Below, piece by piece: positions 15,043 through 22,110 of a stretch of 27,042 bases of DNA. The notes beneath the pieces are model-generated. The model searched no databases. It was not told the DNA's origin and saw only the letters and a program-made list of their open reading frames with translations. The translations under genes and the position numbers were made by a program. Each line of letters begins with the position of its first letter. Position 1 is the first letter of the stretch. Location: assembly GCA_040752635.1 (NCBI GenBank), contig JBFMGS010000030.1, positions 1 to 27,042 of the forward strand. Reading direction: 5' to 3'. The DNA is from JBFMGS01 sp040752635 (GTDB lineage: Bacteria > Bacillota > SHA-98 > UBA4971).

Positions 15043-16019
15043 TGGAGGACCATCAGGACATCGCCCGCATCCTTCAGCGGTACCGAAGGTTCCTGATAGC
15101 ATCCCATGTGTTGCCTGACGGTGATGCCATCGGCTCTACTCTCGGCCTCGGCCTCGGGCTCTTGAAGACCGCACGACAAGCCATCCTCGCGTGCCCTGGC
15201 GGCGCTCCCGACAGCTTGAGTTTCTTGCCTGGAGTAAACAGGATAGTTACGCCGGAGCGTATCGCGGGTGAATTCGACGTCGTCGTAGTCCTCGATTCAA
15301 GCGACCTCGACCGCATCGAAGGGATCGCAGAGAGGATCACACCCGGAACGCCCGTTGTGAACATCGATCACCATATCACGAACAAAGCGTACGGGACGTA
15401 CAACTATGTCGATCCCGCCGCAGCCGCCGTAGGAGAGCAGATATACAAGATCCTCACAGCCATGCACATAAACGTGGACCAAGACATGGCAGTATGCCTT
15501 TTCACGGCCATCGCCACGGACTCGGGGTTCTTTCGCTTTTCCAACACGAGCTCGGCTACGCTCCGGATAGCAGCCCGGCTTGTGGAAAAGGGAGCGGAGC
15601 CGTTCAGGATCTCAGAGCAGGTCTATGAAACGAAGTCGCTGGCAAGCTTGAAGATCCTCGGCCGCGTGCTAGACACTCTTCAGGTAGATGATACGGGAAA
15701 GGTCGCATGGGTCGAGGTTCGCCGTGAATGGCTCTCCGAGTTCGGCCTGGATGAAGGGCAGACGGAGGGCTTTGTCAACTATCCTCGTATGGTGAAAGGC
15801 GTCGAAGTGGCGCTCCTCTTCAGGGAGAGCGCGGAAGGCAAGGTAAGGGTCGGCATGAGGTCGAGGGGCGATTTTGACGTGAGCGGTCTTGCGGAGGTGT
15901 TCAATGGAGGGGGGCACCCAAGGGCTGCCGGTTGCAGCCTCGATGCGCGGTCGCTCGAAGAAGCAAGGCGGGATGTGTTACGCAAGGTATATGACATGAT
16001 GGGGATGGCGAAGGAGTAG
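15042..16019 (+). CDS. nrnA: Bifunctional oligoribonuclease / PAP phosphatase NrnA (DHH family)
   Basis: A 325-residue DHH/DHHA1 phosphoesterase that degrades short RNA oligonucleotides (and c-di-AMP-derived pApA in some species) and dephosphorylates 3'-phosphoadenosine 5'-phosphate. Metal-binding motifs are H22-x3-D26-x-D28, D85 in VVVLDSSD, D109-H110-H111 in NIDHH, and the aspartate of IATDSGFF. The DHHA1 domain carries the GGGHPRAAGC RNA-binding loop near the end. GTG 15042 overlaps the rbfA stop by one base, with AAAGGGAGG upstream. Its place between rbfA and truB is the standard Bacillota order. Confidence 0.95.
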   Translation: MEDHQDIARILQRYRRFLIASHVLPDGDAIGSTLGLGLGLLKTARQAILACPGGAPDSLSFLPGVNRIVTPERIAGEFDVVVVLDSSDLDRIEGIAERITPGTPVVNIDHHITNKAYGTYNYVDPAAAAVGEQIYKILTAMHINVDQDMAVCLFTAIATDSGFFRFSNTSSATLRIAARLVEKGAEPFRISEQVYETKSLASLKILGRVLDTLQVDDTGKVAWVEVRREWLSEFGLDEGQTEGFVNYPRMVKGVEVALLFRESAEGKVRVGMRSRGDFDVSGLAEVFNGGGHPRAAGCSLDARSLEEARRDVLRKVYDMMGMAKE

Positions 16020-16022
16020 CCT

Positions 16023-16967
16023 GTGGATATCGATGGGATCCTGGTGGTTGCAAAGCCGGGCGGCATGACGTCCCACGATGTGGTCTCCTGTGTCAGGCGG
16101 ACCCTCGGCATGAGAAGGGTAGGACACGCAGGAACACTTGACCCCGACGCGACCGGCGTTCTCCTGGTCCTGCTCGGCAAGGCGACAGCCGCAATGCAGT
16201 TCATGGTGGGTCTTCCGAAAGCCTACAGGGCCGAGATAGTGCTGGGCATAACCACCGACACGCAGGATGCGTCGGGCAAGGTGCTTCGAATCGCCGAAGA
16301 TGTGGCTATTTCGAGGGACCGATTCTTCGAAGTGCTCGAGAGCTTCCGCGGCGAGGTGTCGCAGGTGCCCCCGATGGTTTCCGCTGTGCACCATGAAGGG
16401 CAGAGATTATATGAACTTGCCCGCCGGGGAATCGAAGTAGAGCGCAAGGCAAGGCGCGTATGGATATACGACCTCGATGTTGAGTCGTGGCCTGACGAGC
16501 CGCTGACAGTAGGGAGCAGGGTGGTTGTGAGAGTTGTCTGCTCATCAGGCACTTACGTGCGTCAACTGGCAGCGGATATCGGTGAGGAGCTCGGCTGCGG
16601 CGCCCATCTCGGGCGGCTAGTCCGCACGGGGGTGGGCTGGTTTGACCTTGCGTCGTCTCATACACTGGAGGAGATAGCAGCGTGTGCTGGCAGGGGCTGC
16701 CTGGAATCCCTGGTGGTCCCCGTCGCGGAGGGGCTTTCGCATTTGCCGGCGGTGACAGTGAGCAGCGAGGACGCGAGGAAGATATCACACGGGATGCCCG
16801 TGAAGGTCCCCGACCGGGATTTGGCCTGTGTGTCGCCGGACTATGAGCCAGGGAACCTCGTCAGAGTCCATGCGATATCCAGGGGAAGGGAGCTACTGTG
16901 TGTAGCGCGTGTCGAAAAGGACGATGGGTGTGCGCGTCTCCGCCCGGTCAGGGTGTTTGCCGGATAA
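16023..16967 (+). CDS. truB: tRNA pseudouridine-55 synthase TruB
   Basis: A 314-residue enzyme that converts uridine 55 of the tRNA T-loop to pseudouridine. The N-terminal motif ILVVAKPGGMTSHDVV and the catalytic loop GHAGTLDPDATG are clear, with D40 as the nucleophilic aspartate. Later motifs are PPMVSAVHHEGQRLYELAR and CSSGTYVRQLAADIG, both typical. The last 75 residues match the small C-terminal PUA-like domain (SEDARKISHGMPV). The GTG start at 16023 has AAGGAG seven bases upstream and only three bases separate it from nrnA. Length and order are normal. Confidence 0.96.
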   Translation: MDIDGILVVAKPGGMTSHDVVSCVRRTLGMRRVGHAGTLDPDATGVLLVLLGKATAAMQFMVGLPKAYRAEIVLGITTDTQDASGKVLRIAEDVAISRDRFFEVLESFRGEVSQVPPMVSAVHHEGQRLYELARRGIEVERKARRVWIYDLDVESWPDEPLTVGSRVVVRVVCSSGTYVRQLAADIGEELGCGAHLGRLVRTGVGWFDLASSHTLEEIAACAGRGCLESLVVPVAEGLSHLPAVTVSSEDARKISHGMPVKVPDRDLACVSPDYEPGNLVRVHAISRGRELLCVARVEKDDGCARLRPVRVFAG

Positions 16968-17006
16968 CCTGCTACGTTTGCTGCCTCCATGCTGGGGGGT
17001 CTTCTG

Positions 17007-18017
17007 TTGGAGGTTATACTTGATCTCACTGGGATAAGCGACAAGGACGTTCCAGAATCCGTAGTTGCGCTCGGCACCTTCGATGGCGTGCACCTGGGCC
17101 ACCAGGAGATCCTGAGGAGATGTGCGATTTACGCGAGGCGCGCGGGTGCGCGGAGCGTGGTCTTCACCTTCAATCGCCACCCGCTTCAGGTGATCCGCCC
17201 TCAACTTGCTCCACCACAGCTCACGGATATCGAGGATAAGCTGGCACTTGTAGGTGAAACCGGGGTCGAGATCGCGGTCGTTGCCAACTTCGATGAGGCT
17301 TTGGCTCGCGCGACCCCGGAGGAGTTCGTCCGCGAGGTGCTGGTGGACGGACTGAGAACAGTGAAGGCAGTGGTGGGGTTCAATTACACGTTCGGGTGGC
17401 GGGCTCTGGGGACAGCAGAAGTGCTGGTAGATCTCGGCAAGAAGTACGGCTTCGACGTTGACGTGGTGGACCCGGTGACCGTAGGTGGCGTGCCAGTGGG
17501 CAGCACAGAGATCCGGGCGCGACTCGCTCGCGGGGATGTGGCAGGAGCCCGTGCAATGCTTGGGAGGCCTTTCTCGGTGAAAGGCAGCGTGGTGCCGGGA
17601 GACGGGCGCGGAAGGACCATGGGTTATCCCACCGCTAACGTCCAGGTGCCGCAGGGAATGGCTCTTCCGGCGCGCGGAGTGTATGCGGCTATCGTTCAGG
17701 CACGAGGGCTTCGCTTTCAAGGCGTAGCGAATATCGGGGTCAGGCCCACGTTCGCAGGCAGCGCTATGAGCCTCGAAGTGTTCATTATGGATTTCGCCGG
17801 CGATCTCTATGGTGAGGCGGTCAGGGTATCGTTTGCGGAGAGGCTTCGCGAGGAGAAGAAGTTTGCTTCTCCCATGGAACTTGCATCCCAGATCGCAGAG
17901 GACGTAAAGAAGGCAAAACAGGCTCTCAGAGCGAGCGGTGCAGGAAATGCTAAGTGTGCCGAGCTGTCCCGCTCTCAGGCGAGGGAACAGGATCCCCTTC
18001 AGGTTACGGCGAGGTGA
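17007..18017 (+). CDS. ribF: Bifunctional riboflavin kinase / FAD synthetase RibF
   Basis: A 336-residue enzyme that phosphorylates riboflavin to FMN and adenylates FMN to FAD. I place the start at TTG 17007: GGGGGGT lies about eight bases upstream and the product begins (M)EVI, as in relatives. ATG 16989 has no ribosome-binding site. The FAD-synthetase half has GTFDGVHLGH (23-32), FTFNRHP and the GFNYTFG motif. The kinase half starts with VVPGDGRGRTMGYPTAN (G202 to N211 being the core), followed by GVYAA and GVANIGVRPTF. The last 30 residues are a non-conserved tail. The gene precedes rpsO in many Bacillota, as here. Confidence 0.93.
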   Translation: MEVILDLTGISDKDVPESVVALGTFDGVHLGHQEILRRCAIYARRAGARSVVFTFNRHPLQVIRPQLAPPQLTDIEDKLALVGETGVEIAVVANFDEALARATPEEFVREVLVDGLRTVKAVVGFNYTFGWRALGTAEVLVDLGKKYGFDVDVVDPVTVGGVPVGSTEIRARLARGDVAGARAMLGRPFSVKGSVVPGDGRGRTMGYPTANVQVPQGMALPARGVYAAIVQARGLRFQGVANIGVRPTFAGSAMSLEVFIMDFAGDLYGEAVRVSFAERLREEKKFASPMELASQIAEDVKKAKQALRASGAGNAKCAELSRSQAREQDPLQVTAR

Positions 18018-18103
18018 AGAATGCGATCGCATGCTCGTGTGGGCCCGTCTGCGCCCACCAGACAGATCGAGCCGGGCCGGATGCCGGATCGCGCGTCGCG
18101 TCG

Positions 18104-18132
18104 TTTACAACGCGGTATTTGTGTGGTAGAAT
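18104..18132 (+). promoter_or_regulatory. Sigma-A-type promoter of rpsO-pnp
   Basis: TTTACA (18104-18109) and TAGAAT (18127-18132) are separated by 17 bases; the predicted start is near 18139. This gives rpsO-pnp a second promoter inside the larger operon, with a leader of about 170 nt. Confidence 0.7.
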
Positions 18133-18138
18133 TTGTGC

Positions 18139-18294
18139 GTGGTCGCGGGGTTCCGATGAGAGTTCACACTCCAACCTCGTGACGGTGACACAAACGATGG
18201 TTACACAGAGGTAGCACAGGTGAAAAGGATGAACCCCGGGCTAGGATTCCTCGATCCTCCGACGGGTTTCTTGGCGACGGGGGGATAGCACTTT
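18139..18294 (+). promoter_or_regulatory. Structured rpsO leader, candidate S15 autoregulation element
   Basis: The leader is about 170 nt long and has two visible folds. GGTT (18149-18152) can pair with AACC (18173-18176), closing an inner GAGT-TCAC-ACTC hairpin. AACCC-CGG (18232-18239) can pair with CCG-AC-GGGTT (18259-18268), enclosing AGGAT/ATCCT around TCCTCG. In several bacteria S15 binds its own mRNA leader to repress translation, and the RNA structures differ between lineages. The link here is position plus structure, not a matched motif. Confidence 0.5.
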
Positions 18295-18310
18295 AAGGAG
18301 GTGGAATGGC

Positions 18311-18580
18311 GTGGCTCTACCCGCCGAGGAAAAGCAAGCAATCATCGAGAAGTACAGGCTCCATGAACAGGATACGGGTTCGCCGGAGGTTCAAATCGCG
18401 ATACTTACTGAAAGGATCAACAGCCTGACGGAGCATCTAAAGGAACACAAGAAAGATCATCACTCGCGACGAGGGCTACTCAAGATGGTCGGCCAGAGGC
18501 GTAATCTCCTCAACTACTTGAGGGAGAAGGACATCGAAAGGTATCGCGCCATCGTTGACAGGCTCGGCCTGAGGAAGTAG
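18311..18580 (+). CDS. rpsO: 30S ribosomal protein S15
   Basis: An 89-residue protein, the standard length, that binds the central domain of 16S rRNA early in 30S assembly. Hallmarks are YRLHEQDTGSPEVQIAILTE, then the KKDHHSRRGLLKMVGQRR helix-loop region, and the end LREKDIERYRAIVDRLGLRK. It starts at GTG 18311, six bases after TAAGGAGGTGG, a nearly perfect anti-16S match. The ATG five bases earlier (18306) is out of frame. It has its own promoter and structured leader and is followed by pnp after 30 bases, the common pairing. Confidence 0.98.
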   Translation: MALPAEEKQAIIEKYRLHEQDTGSPEVQIAILTERINSLTEHLKEHKKDHHSRRGLLKMVGQRRNLLNYLREKDIERYRAIVDRLGLRK

Positions 18581-18610
18581 CCCCGCATTTTCGAGGGGGA
18601 ACGAATTAGC

Positions 18611-20788
18611 ATGGAACACCACTGCCTGGATATGATTCTGGGCGGGAGGAGACTTTCGCTTGAGGTAGGAAAGGTCGCAAGACAGGCAAACGGGTCGGTT
18701 TTGGTTCGTTATGGAGACACGGTCGTCCTCGTGACGGCGTGCATGTCCAAGGAGCCTCGAGAGGGGATCGACTTCTTCCCACTCGTGGTAGACTACGAGG
18801 AGAGGCTTTACTCCGTTGGCAAGATTCCCGGAGGCTGGATAAAACGGGAGGGGAGGCCGTCCGAGGTCGCCACCCTCTCTGCGCGGATGATCGATAGGCC
18901 CATACGGCCTCTGTTTCCGGAGGGGTTCAGGCACGACGTGCAGGTAGTCTGCACCGTGCTGTCGGTGGAACGGGACAACGAGCCGGACATAGCCGGGATG
19001 ATCGGAGCTTCCGCCGCTCTTGCCATATCAGACATACCGTTCCGCGGGCCGATAGGCGGGGTGCGGGTCGGACGGGTGGATGGTCAGTTCGTGATCAACC
19101 CCACCCTCGAACAGTCCGCCAAGAGCGATCTTTCGCTCGTCGTGGCCGGCACCAAGGACGCCATCCTGATGGTGGAGGCGGGCGCCGACGAAGTGCCCGA
19201 AGACGTCGCGCTTGAAGCGATATCCGTGGGGCACGAAGCTATCCGCGGGATTGTGAGCCTGATCGACAGGCTGGCGTCAGAGTGCGGGAAGCCGAAGCGG
19301 GAGGTAACCCTGTACAAGCCTGAGCCTGAAATTGAGCAGAAGGTGAGGGTGCGGGCCACATCCGAACTGCGCGAGGCGCTCAAGAGCGATGACAAGCTGG
19401 CGCGCGAGGAACGGACAAACGCGGTCAAGCTGTCAGTTGTGGAAGATATGCGCGCGAGCCTCGGAGACGACTTCGCGGTTTACGAGAAGGATATCACCAT
19501 GGTCCTTGACAAAATCGTCAAGGAAGAGGTCAGGACGATGATCCTAGAGGAAGGCTATCGGCCTGACGGGCGCACGTTTACCGAGATCCGCCCGATACGC
19601 TGCGAGGTAGGCCTCCTTCCGAGGGTCCACGGGTCCGGGCTTTTCACGCGCGGCCAGACTCAGGTGCTTACCAGTGTGACGCTGGGCGCTGTCGGAGAAG
19701 AGCAACTGCTTGATGGGCTTGGCGAGGAGGAATCCAAGCGCTATATTCACCACTACAACTTCCCGCCATATAGCGTGGGCGAGGTGCGCCCGATAAGAGG
19801 ACCCGGCCGGCGCGAGATAGGCCACGGGGCGCTTGCAGAGAGGGCCCTCGCTGCGATGATTCCCGATGAGGATGCCTTCCCATACACGATCCGGCTTGTC
19901 TCAGAAGTGCTGGAGTCGAACGGCTCCACGTCGCAGGCCAGCGTGTGCGGGTCCACCCTGGCGCTCATGGATGCCGGGGTCCCCATCAAGCGCCCTGTTG
20001 CGGGGATCGCCATGGGCCTTGTAAAAGAAGGCGACAAGGTGGCGATCCTGTCGGATATCCAGGGCATAGAGGACGCCCTCGGCGACATGGACTTCAAGGT
20101 AGCTGGCACCGAGCGCGGGGTCACGGCCATTCAGATGGACATCAAGATCCCCGGCATCACCCGGGAGATCCTCGAGAGAGCGCTTGCCCAGGCGAGGGAA
20201 GGGCGGCTTTTCATCCTCGGCAAGATGCTCGAGGTCATATCCGAGCCGCGCAAGGAGCTATCGCCCTATGCCCCGAGAATCATAAGGATGAGCATCGATC
20301 CTGACAAGATACGCGATGTCATAGGGCCCGGCGGCAAGGTGATAAGGCACATCATCGATGAGACTGGCGCGAAAATAGACATCGAGGATGACGGGAGGGT
20401 GTTCATCGCCGCGACGGACGAAGAGGCCGGGGCGAAGGCCAGGAAGATGATAGAAGATCTCACCGCCGAGGTTGAGGTTGGGAAGATCTACACCGGGACG
20501 GTCACGCGGATCATGAACTTCGGGGCTTTCGTGGAGATCCTGCCCGGCAAAGAGGGCCTCGTGCATATCTCGGAGCTTGCCCACGCCCGCGTGCCGAGGG
20601 TGGAAGACGTAGTGCAGGTTGGCGACACCATAGCGGTGAAAGTCACGGAGATAGACCGGCAGGGAAGGATCAATCTGTCGCGCAAGGACGTCCTGCCGCG
20701 CGAGGATGCGGCTGAGCTCGGCCGTCGGGGTGGACCTCCCAAGCGCCCGGATCGCCCGGATCATCGCAGTTACCGGCGGCGGAGCTAG
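18611..20788 (+). CDS. pnp: Polyribonucleotide nucleotidyltransferase (PNPase)
   Basis: A 725-residue phosphorolytic 3'-5' exoribonuclease that forms a trimeric ring and takes part in RNA decay. It has two RNase PH-like domains (about 1-225 and 310-545) around an all-helical linker. The second core carries FTRGQTQ and the acidic MDFK...MDIK region with D492 and D494. Next come a KH domain with GPGGKVI (G572-P573-G574-G575) and an S1 domain (GKIYTGTVTRIMNFGAFVEI, about 626-700). The short basic tail (RPDHRSYRRRS) is typical. ATG 18611 is preceded by GAGGGGG about ten bases away. A strong terminator 70 bases downstream ends the operon. Confidence 0.98.
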   Translation: MEHHCLDMILGGRRLSLEVGKVARQANGSVLVRYGDTVVLVTACMSKEPREGIDFFPLVVDYEERLYSVGKIPGGWIKREGRPSEVATLSARMIDRPIRPLFPEGFRHDVQVVCTVLSVERDNEPDIAGMIGASAALAISDIPFRGPIGGVRVGRVDGQFVINPTLEQSAKSDLSLVVAGTKDAILMVEAGADEVPEDVALEAISVGHEAIRGIVSLIDRLASECGKPKREVTLYKPEPEIEQKVRVRATSELREALKSDDKLAREERTNAVKLSVVEDMRASLGDDFAVYEKDITMVLDKIVKEEVRTMILEEGYRPDGRTFTEIRPIRCEVGLLPRVHGSGLFTRGQTQVLTSVTLGAVGEEQLLDGLGEEESKRYIHHYNFPPYSVGEVRPIRGPGRREIGHGALAERALAAMIPDEDAFPYTIRLVSEVLESNGSTSQASVCGSTLALMDAGVPIKRPVAGIAMGLVKEGDKVAILSDIQGIEDALGDMDFKVAGTERGVTAIQMDIKIPGITREILERALAQAREGRLFILGKMLEVISEPRKELSPYAPRIIRMSIDPDKIRDVIGPGGKVIRHIIDETGAKIDIEDDGRVFIAATDEEAGAKARKMIEDLTAEVEVGKIYTGTVTRIMNFGAFVEILPGKEGLVHISELAHARVPRVEDVVQVGDTIAVKVTEIDRQGRINLSRKDVLPREDAAELGRRGGPPKRPDRPDHRSYRRRS

Positions 20789-20827
20789 CGGTCGGCGAAA
20801 GCACGTCGCACCGTGAGCAAAATAAGC

Positions 20828-20899
20828 GGCCATGGGAGACCAGTCTCCCCTGGCCTGGCCCGGTGAAGGAGCTCTAGAGCTCCCGCAGCGGGCTTTTTT
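20828..20899 (+). terminator. Tandem-hairpin intrinsic terminator closing the operon
   Basis: First stem: GGCCA-T-GGGAGAC (20828-20840) with GTCTCCC-C-TGGCC (20843-20855). Second stem: GCCCG (20858-20862) with CGGGC (20889-20893), enclosing the perfect 16-base palindrome GGAGCTCTAGAGCTCC (20868-20883) and followed by six T (20894-20899). This is the clearest terminator of the window and marks the end of the rimP-to-pnp unit. Confidence 0.9.
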
Positions 20900-21124
20900 G
20901 TATGTGTTATGCCTCGTTTCCAGGCCTCACCTGAGATCGGCTTCGTACCACTTCCATCTACCCCGAATCCAGGGTTATCCTACGGATGACTAAAGGGAAT
21001 GCAATAGTTGACGTACAATTGCGACTAATGGACGTAAGAAGGATTTTCCGCTTGTGGTGTCAAATAGTGATAGTGCATATTGTATACACCACACAGTATA
21101 TTCCATGCTGAGGAGGATCACTTC
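20900..21124 (+). promoter_or_regulatory. Upstream region of the GntR-AOR operon
   Basis: No gene is visible. Base composition is more AT-rich than in the flanking genes. The best promoter candidate is TTGTGG (21052-21057), an 18-base gap, and CATATT (21076-21081), a weak match giving a start near 21088. The GntR ribosome-binding site AGGAGG is at 21111-21116. From 20900 to about 21050 I see nothing definite. Confidence 0.35.
21081..21088. promoter_or_regulatory. TGTATACA palindrome, candidate GntR operator
   Basis: TGTATACA is a perfect eight-base palindrome with core form TnGTnnACnA-like symmetry, similar to sites bound by FadR/FCD-type GntR regulators. It overlaps the predicted -10 and start region of the operon 37 bases before the gntR start codon, so autoregulation is plausible. 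Confidence 0.4.
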
Positions 21125-21787
21125 GTGGAAGACGAGTTCCCAACCTTTGAAGCCAGGCCAGCGCTTTACGATGAAGTCTACAACGCAATAAAAGATGCAA
21201 TACTCCACCATCACTTGGGGCCGGGCACCAGGCTTACCGAGATCGAACTCTCAAAGCGCCTGGGCGTAAGCAGGACCCCAGTGAGGGAGGCGATCCGCCG
21301 CCTGGGTAGCGAGGGCTTCGTTACAATCCTCCCGAGGAAAGGCGCCATCGTCACGTCGCTTTCGCTTGAGGGGATCCGTGAGATATACGAGATCAGGGAG
21401 GCTCTGGAAAGCCAGGCCGCAAGGCTTGCGGCAGTGCGGGGGACCGAAGATCACATCCGCAAGATGCAGGAGATATTGGATCGATACGCCGAGGCCGTAA
21501 AGGCCAGTGACACGCAGGCAATCGTTGATCTGGACACCGAATTCCATGCAACCCTTTTCGAGGCGAGCGGAAACACGCGCATGGGCCGCATGATACAGAC
21601 GGTGCGGGAACAGGCGCGACTTCTTCGCAGGAGGTCAGTGATGATCCCGGAACGCTCCGCACGATCTCTCGCGGAGAAAGTGGAGTTCATGAAGGCTCTG
21701 GTCGCAAGGGATGGTGAAAGGGCTGCGCACCTGATGAGACTCCATGTGGAGAGCGTGAAGAATGATGTCATCAAGGCAAACGGATGA
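21125..21787 (+). CDS. GntR-family transcriptional regulator, FCD (FadR) subfamily
   Basis: A 220-residue DNA-binding regulator. GTG 21125 has AGGAGG eight bases upstream; a TTG 45 bases earlier falls in the promoter. The N-terminal winged helix-turn-helix shows the classic LTEIELSKRLGVSRTPVREA (37-56) followed by LGSEGFV and PRKGAIV. The helical FCD domain follows, with IYEIREALE and DLDTEFHATLFEASGN, the segment containing metal-ligand-type Asp and His residues. FCD regulators usually sense small carboxylic acids such as lactate, gluconate or glycolate. It is the first gene of the aldehyde oxidoreductase operon and its end overlaps the next gene by 26 bases, so it probably controls that operon in response to the pathway acid. 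Confidence 0.93.
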   Translation: MEDEFPTFEARPALYDEVYNAIKDAILHHHLGPGTRLTEIELSKRLGVSRTPVREAIRRLGSEGFVTILPRKGAIVTSLSLEGIREIYEIREALESQAARLAAVRGTEDHIRKMQEILDRYAEAVKASDTQAIVDLDTEFHATLFEASGNTRMGRMIQTVREQARLLRRRSVMIPERSARSLAEKVEFMKALVARDGERAAHLMRLHVESVKNDVIKANG

Positions 21788-22067
21788 GAGCGGCTCGATA
21801 AGCGTAAGGGTCTACCCTCCGTTCACCGGGGGAAAGGGCACGCTAGATCTAACGGTGCCATGCGATCAGGACGGCGTTGCAGTCGGGGACTTGTTGGGGA
21901 CCTTGCGCAGGCACGGGACCCTAAATGTCCCCGAATTGAGGGGCCGCACCGATGAAAGCGCCTGGAGCCATGCCATCGTCCTGGCACAAGGGAGAGTGCT
22001 GAAGCTCGGCGATATCGTTAAACCCGGCGACCGCGTGAGCGTGCTCCCGCCGATGTCGGGCGGCTGA
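21762..22067 (+). CDS. MoaD/ThiS-like sulfur-carrier protein
   Basis: A 101-residue beta-grasp protein ending in the required double glycine (SGG, G100-G101), preceded by VLPPM as in MoaD proteins. MoaD carries the sulfur for the dithiolene of molybdopterin; versions encoded beside aldehyde ferredoxin oxidoreductases are thought to serve the tungsten cofactor. ATG 21762 lies inside the gntR 3' end and lacks a strong ribosome-binding site, so translation is probably coupled to gntR. The adjacent second codon is also ATG. At 101 residues it is longer than the usual 80-90, with a short N-terminal extension. No other cofactor-biosynthesis gene is visible in the window. Confidence 0.85.
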   Translation: MMSSRQTDESGSISVRVYPPFTGGKGTLDLTVPCDQDGVAVGDLLGTLRRHGTLNVPELRGRTDESAWSHAIVLAQGRVLKLGDIVKPGDRVSVLPPMSGG

Positions 22068-22110
22068 GAGACTCCGAACTAAGACTTGCTTGGGGGAGAG
22101 GAGAGGAGTC

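Noticed and set aside
16893..18032. Open frame of 379 codons antisense to ribF
   Set aside because: The opposite strand encodes clear RibF motifs, and the antisense product has no family features.
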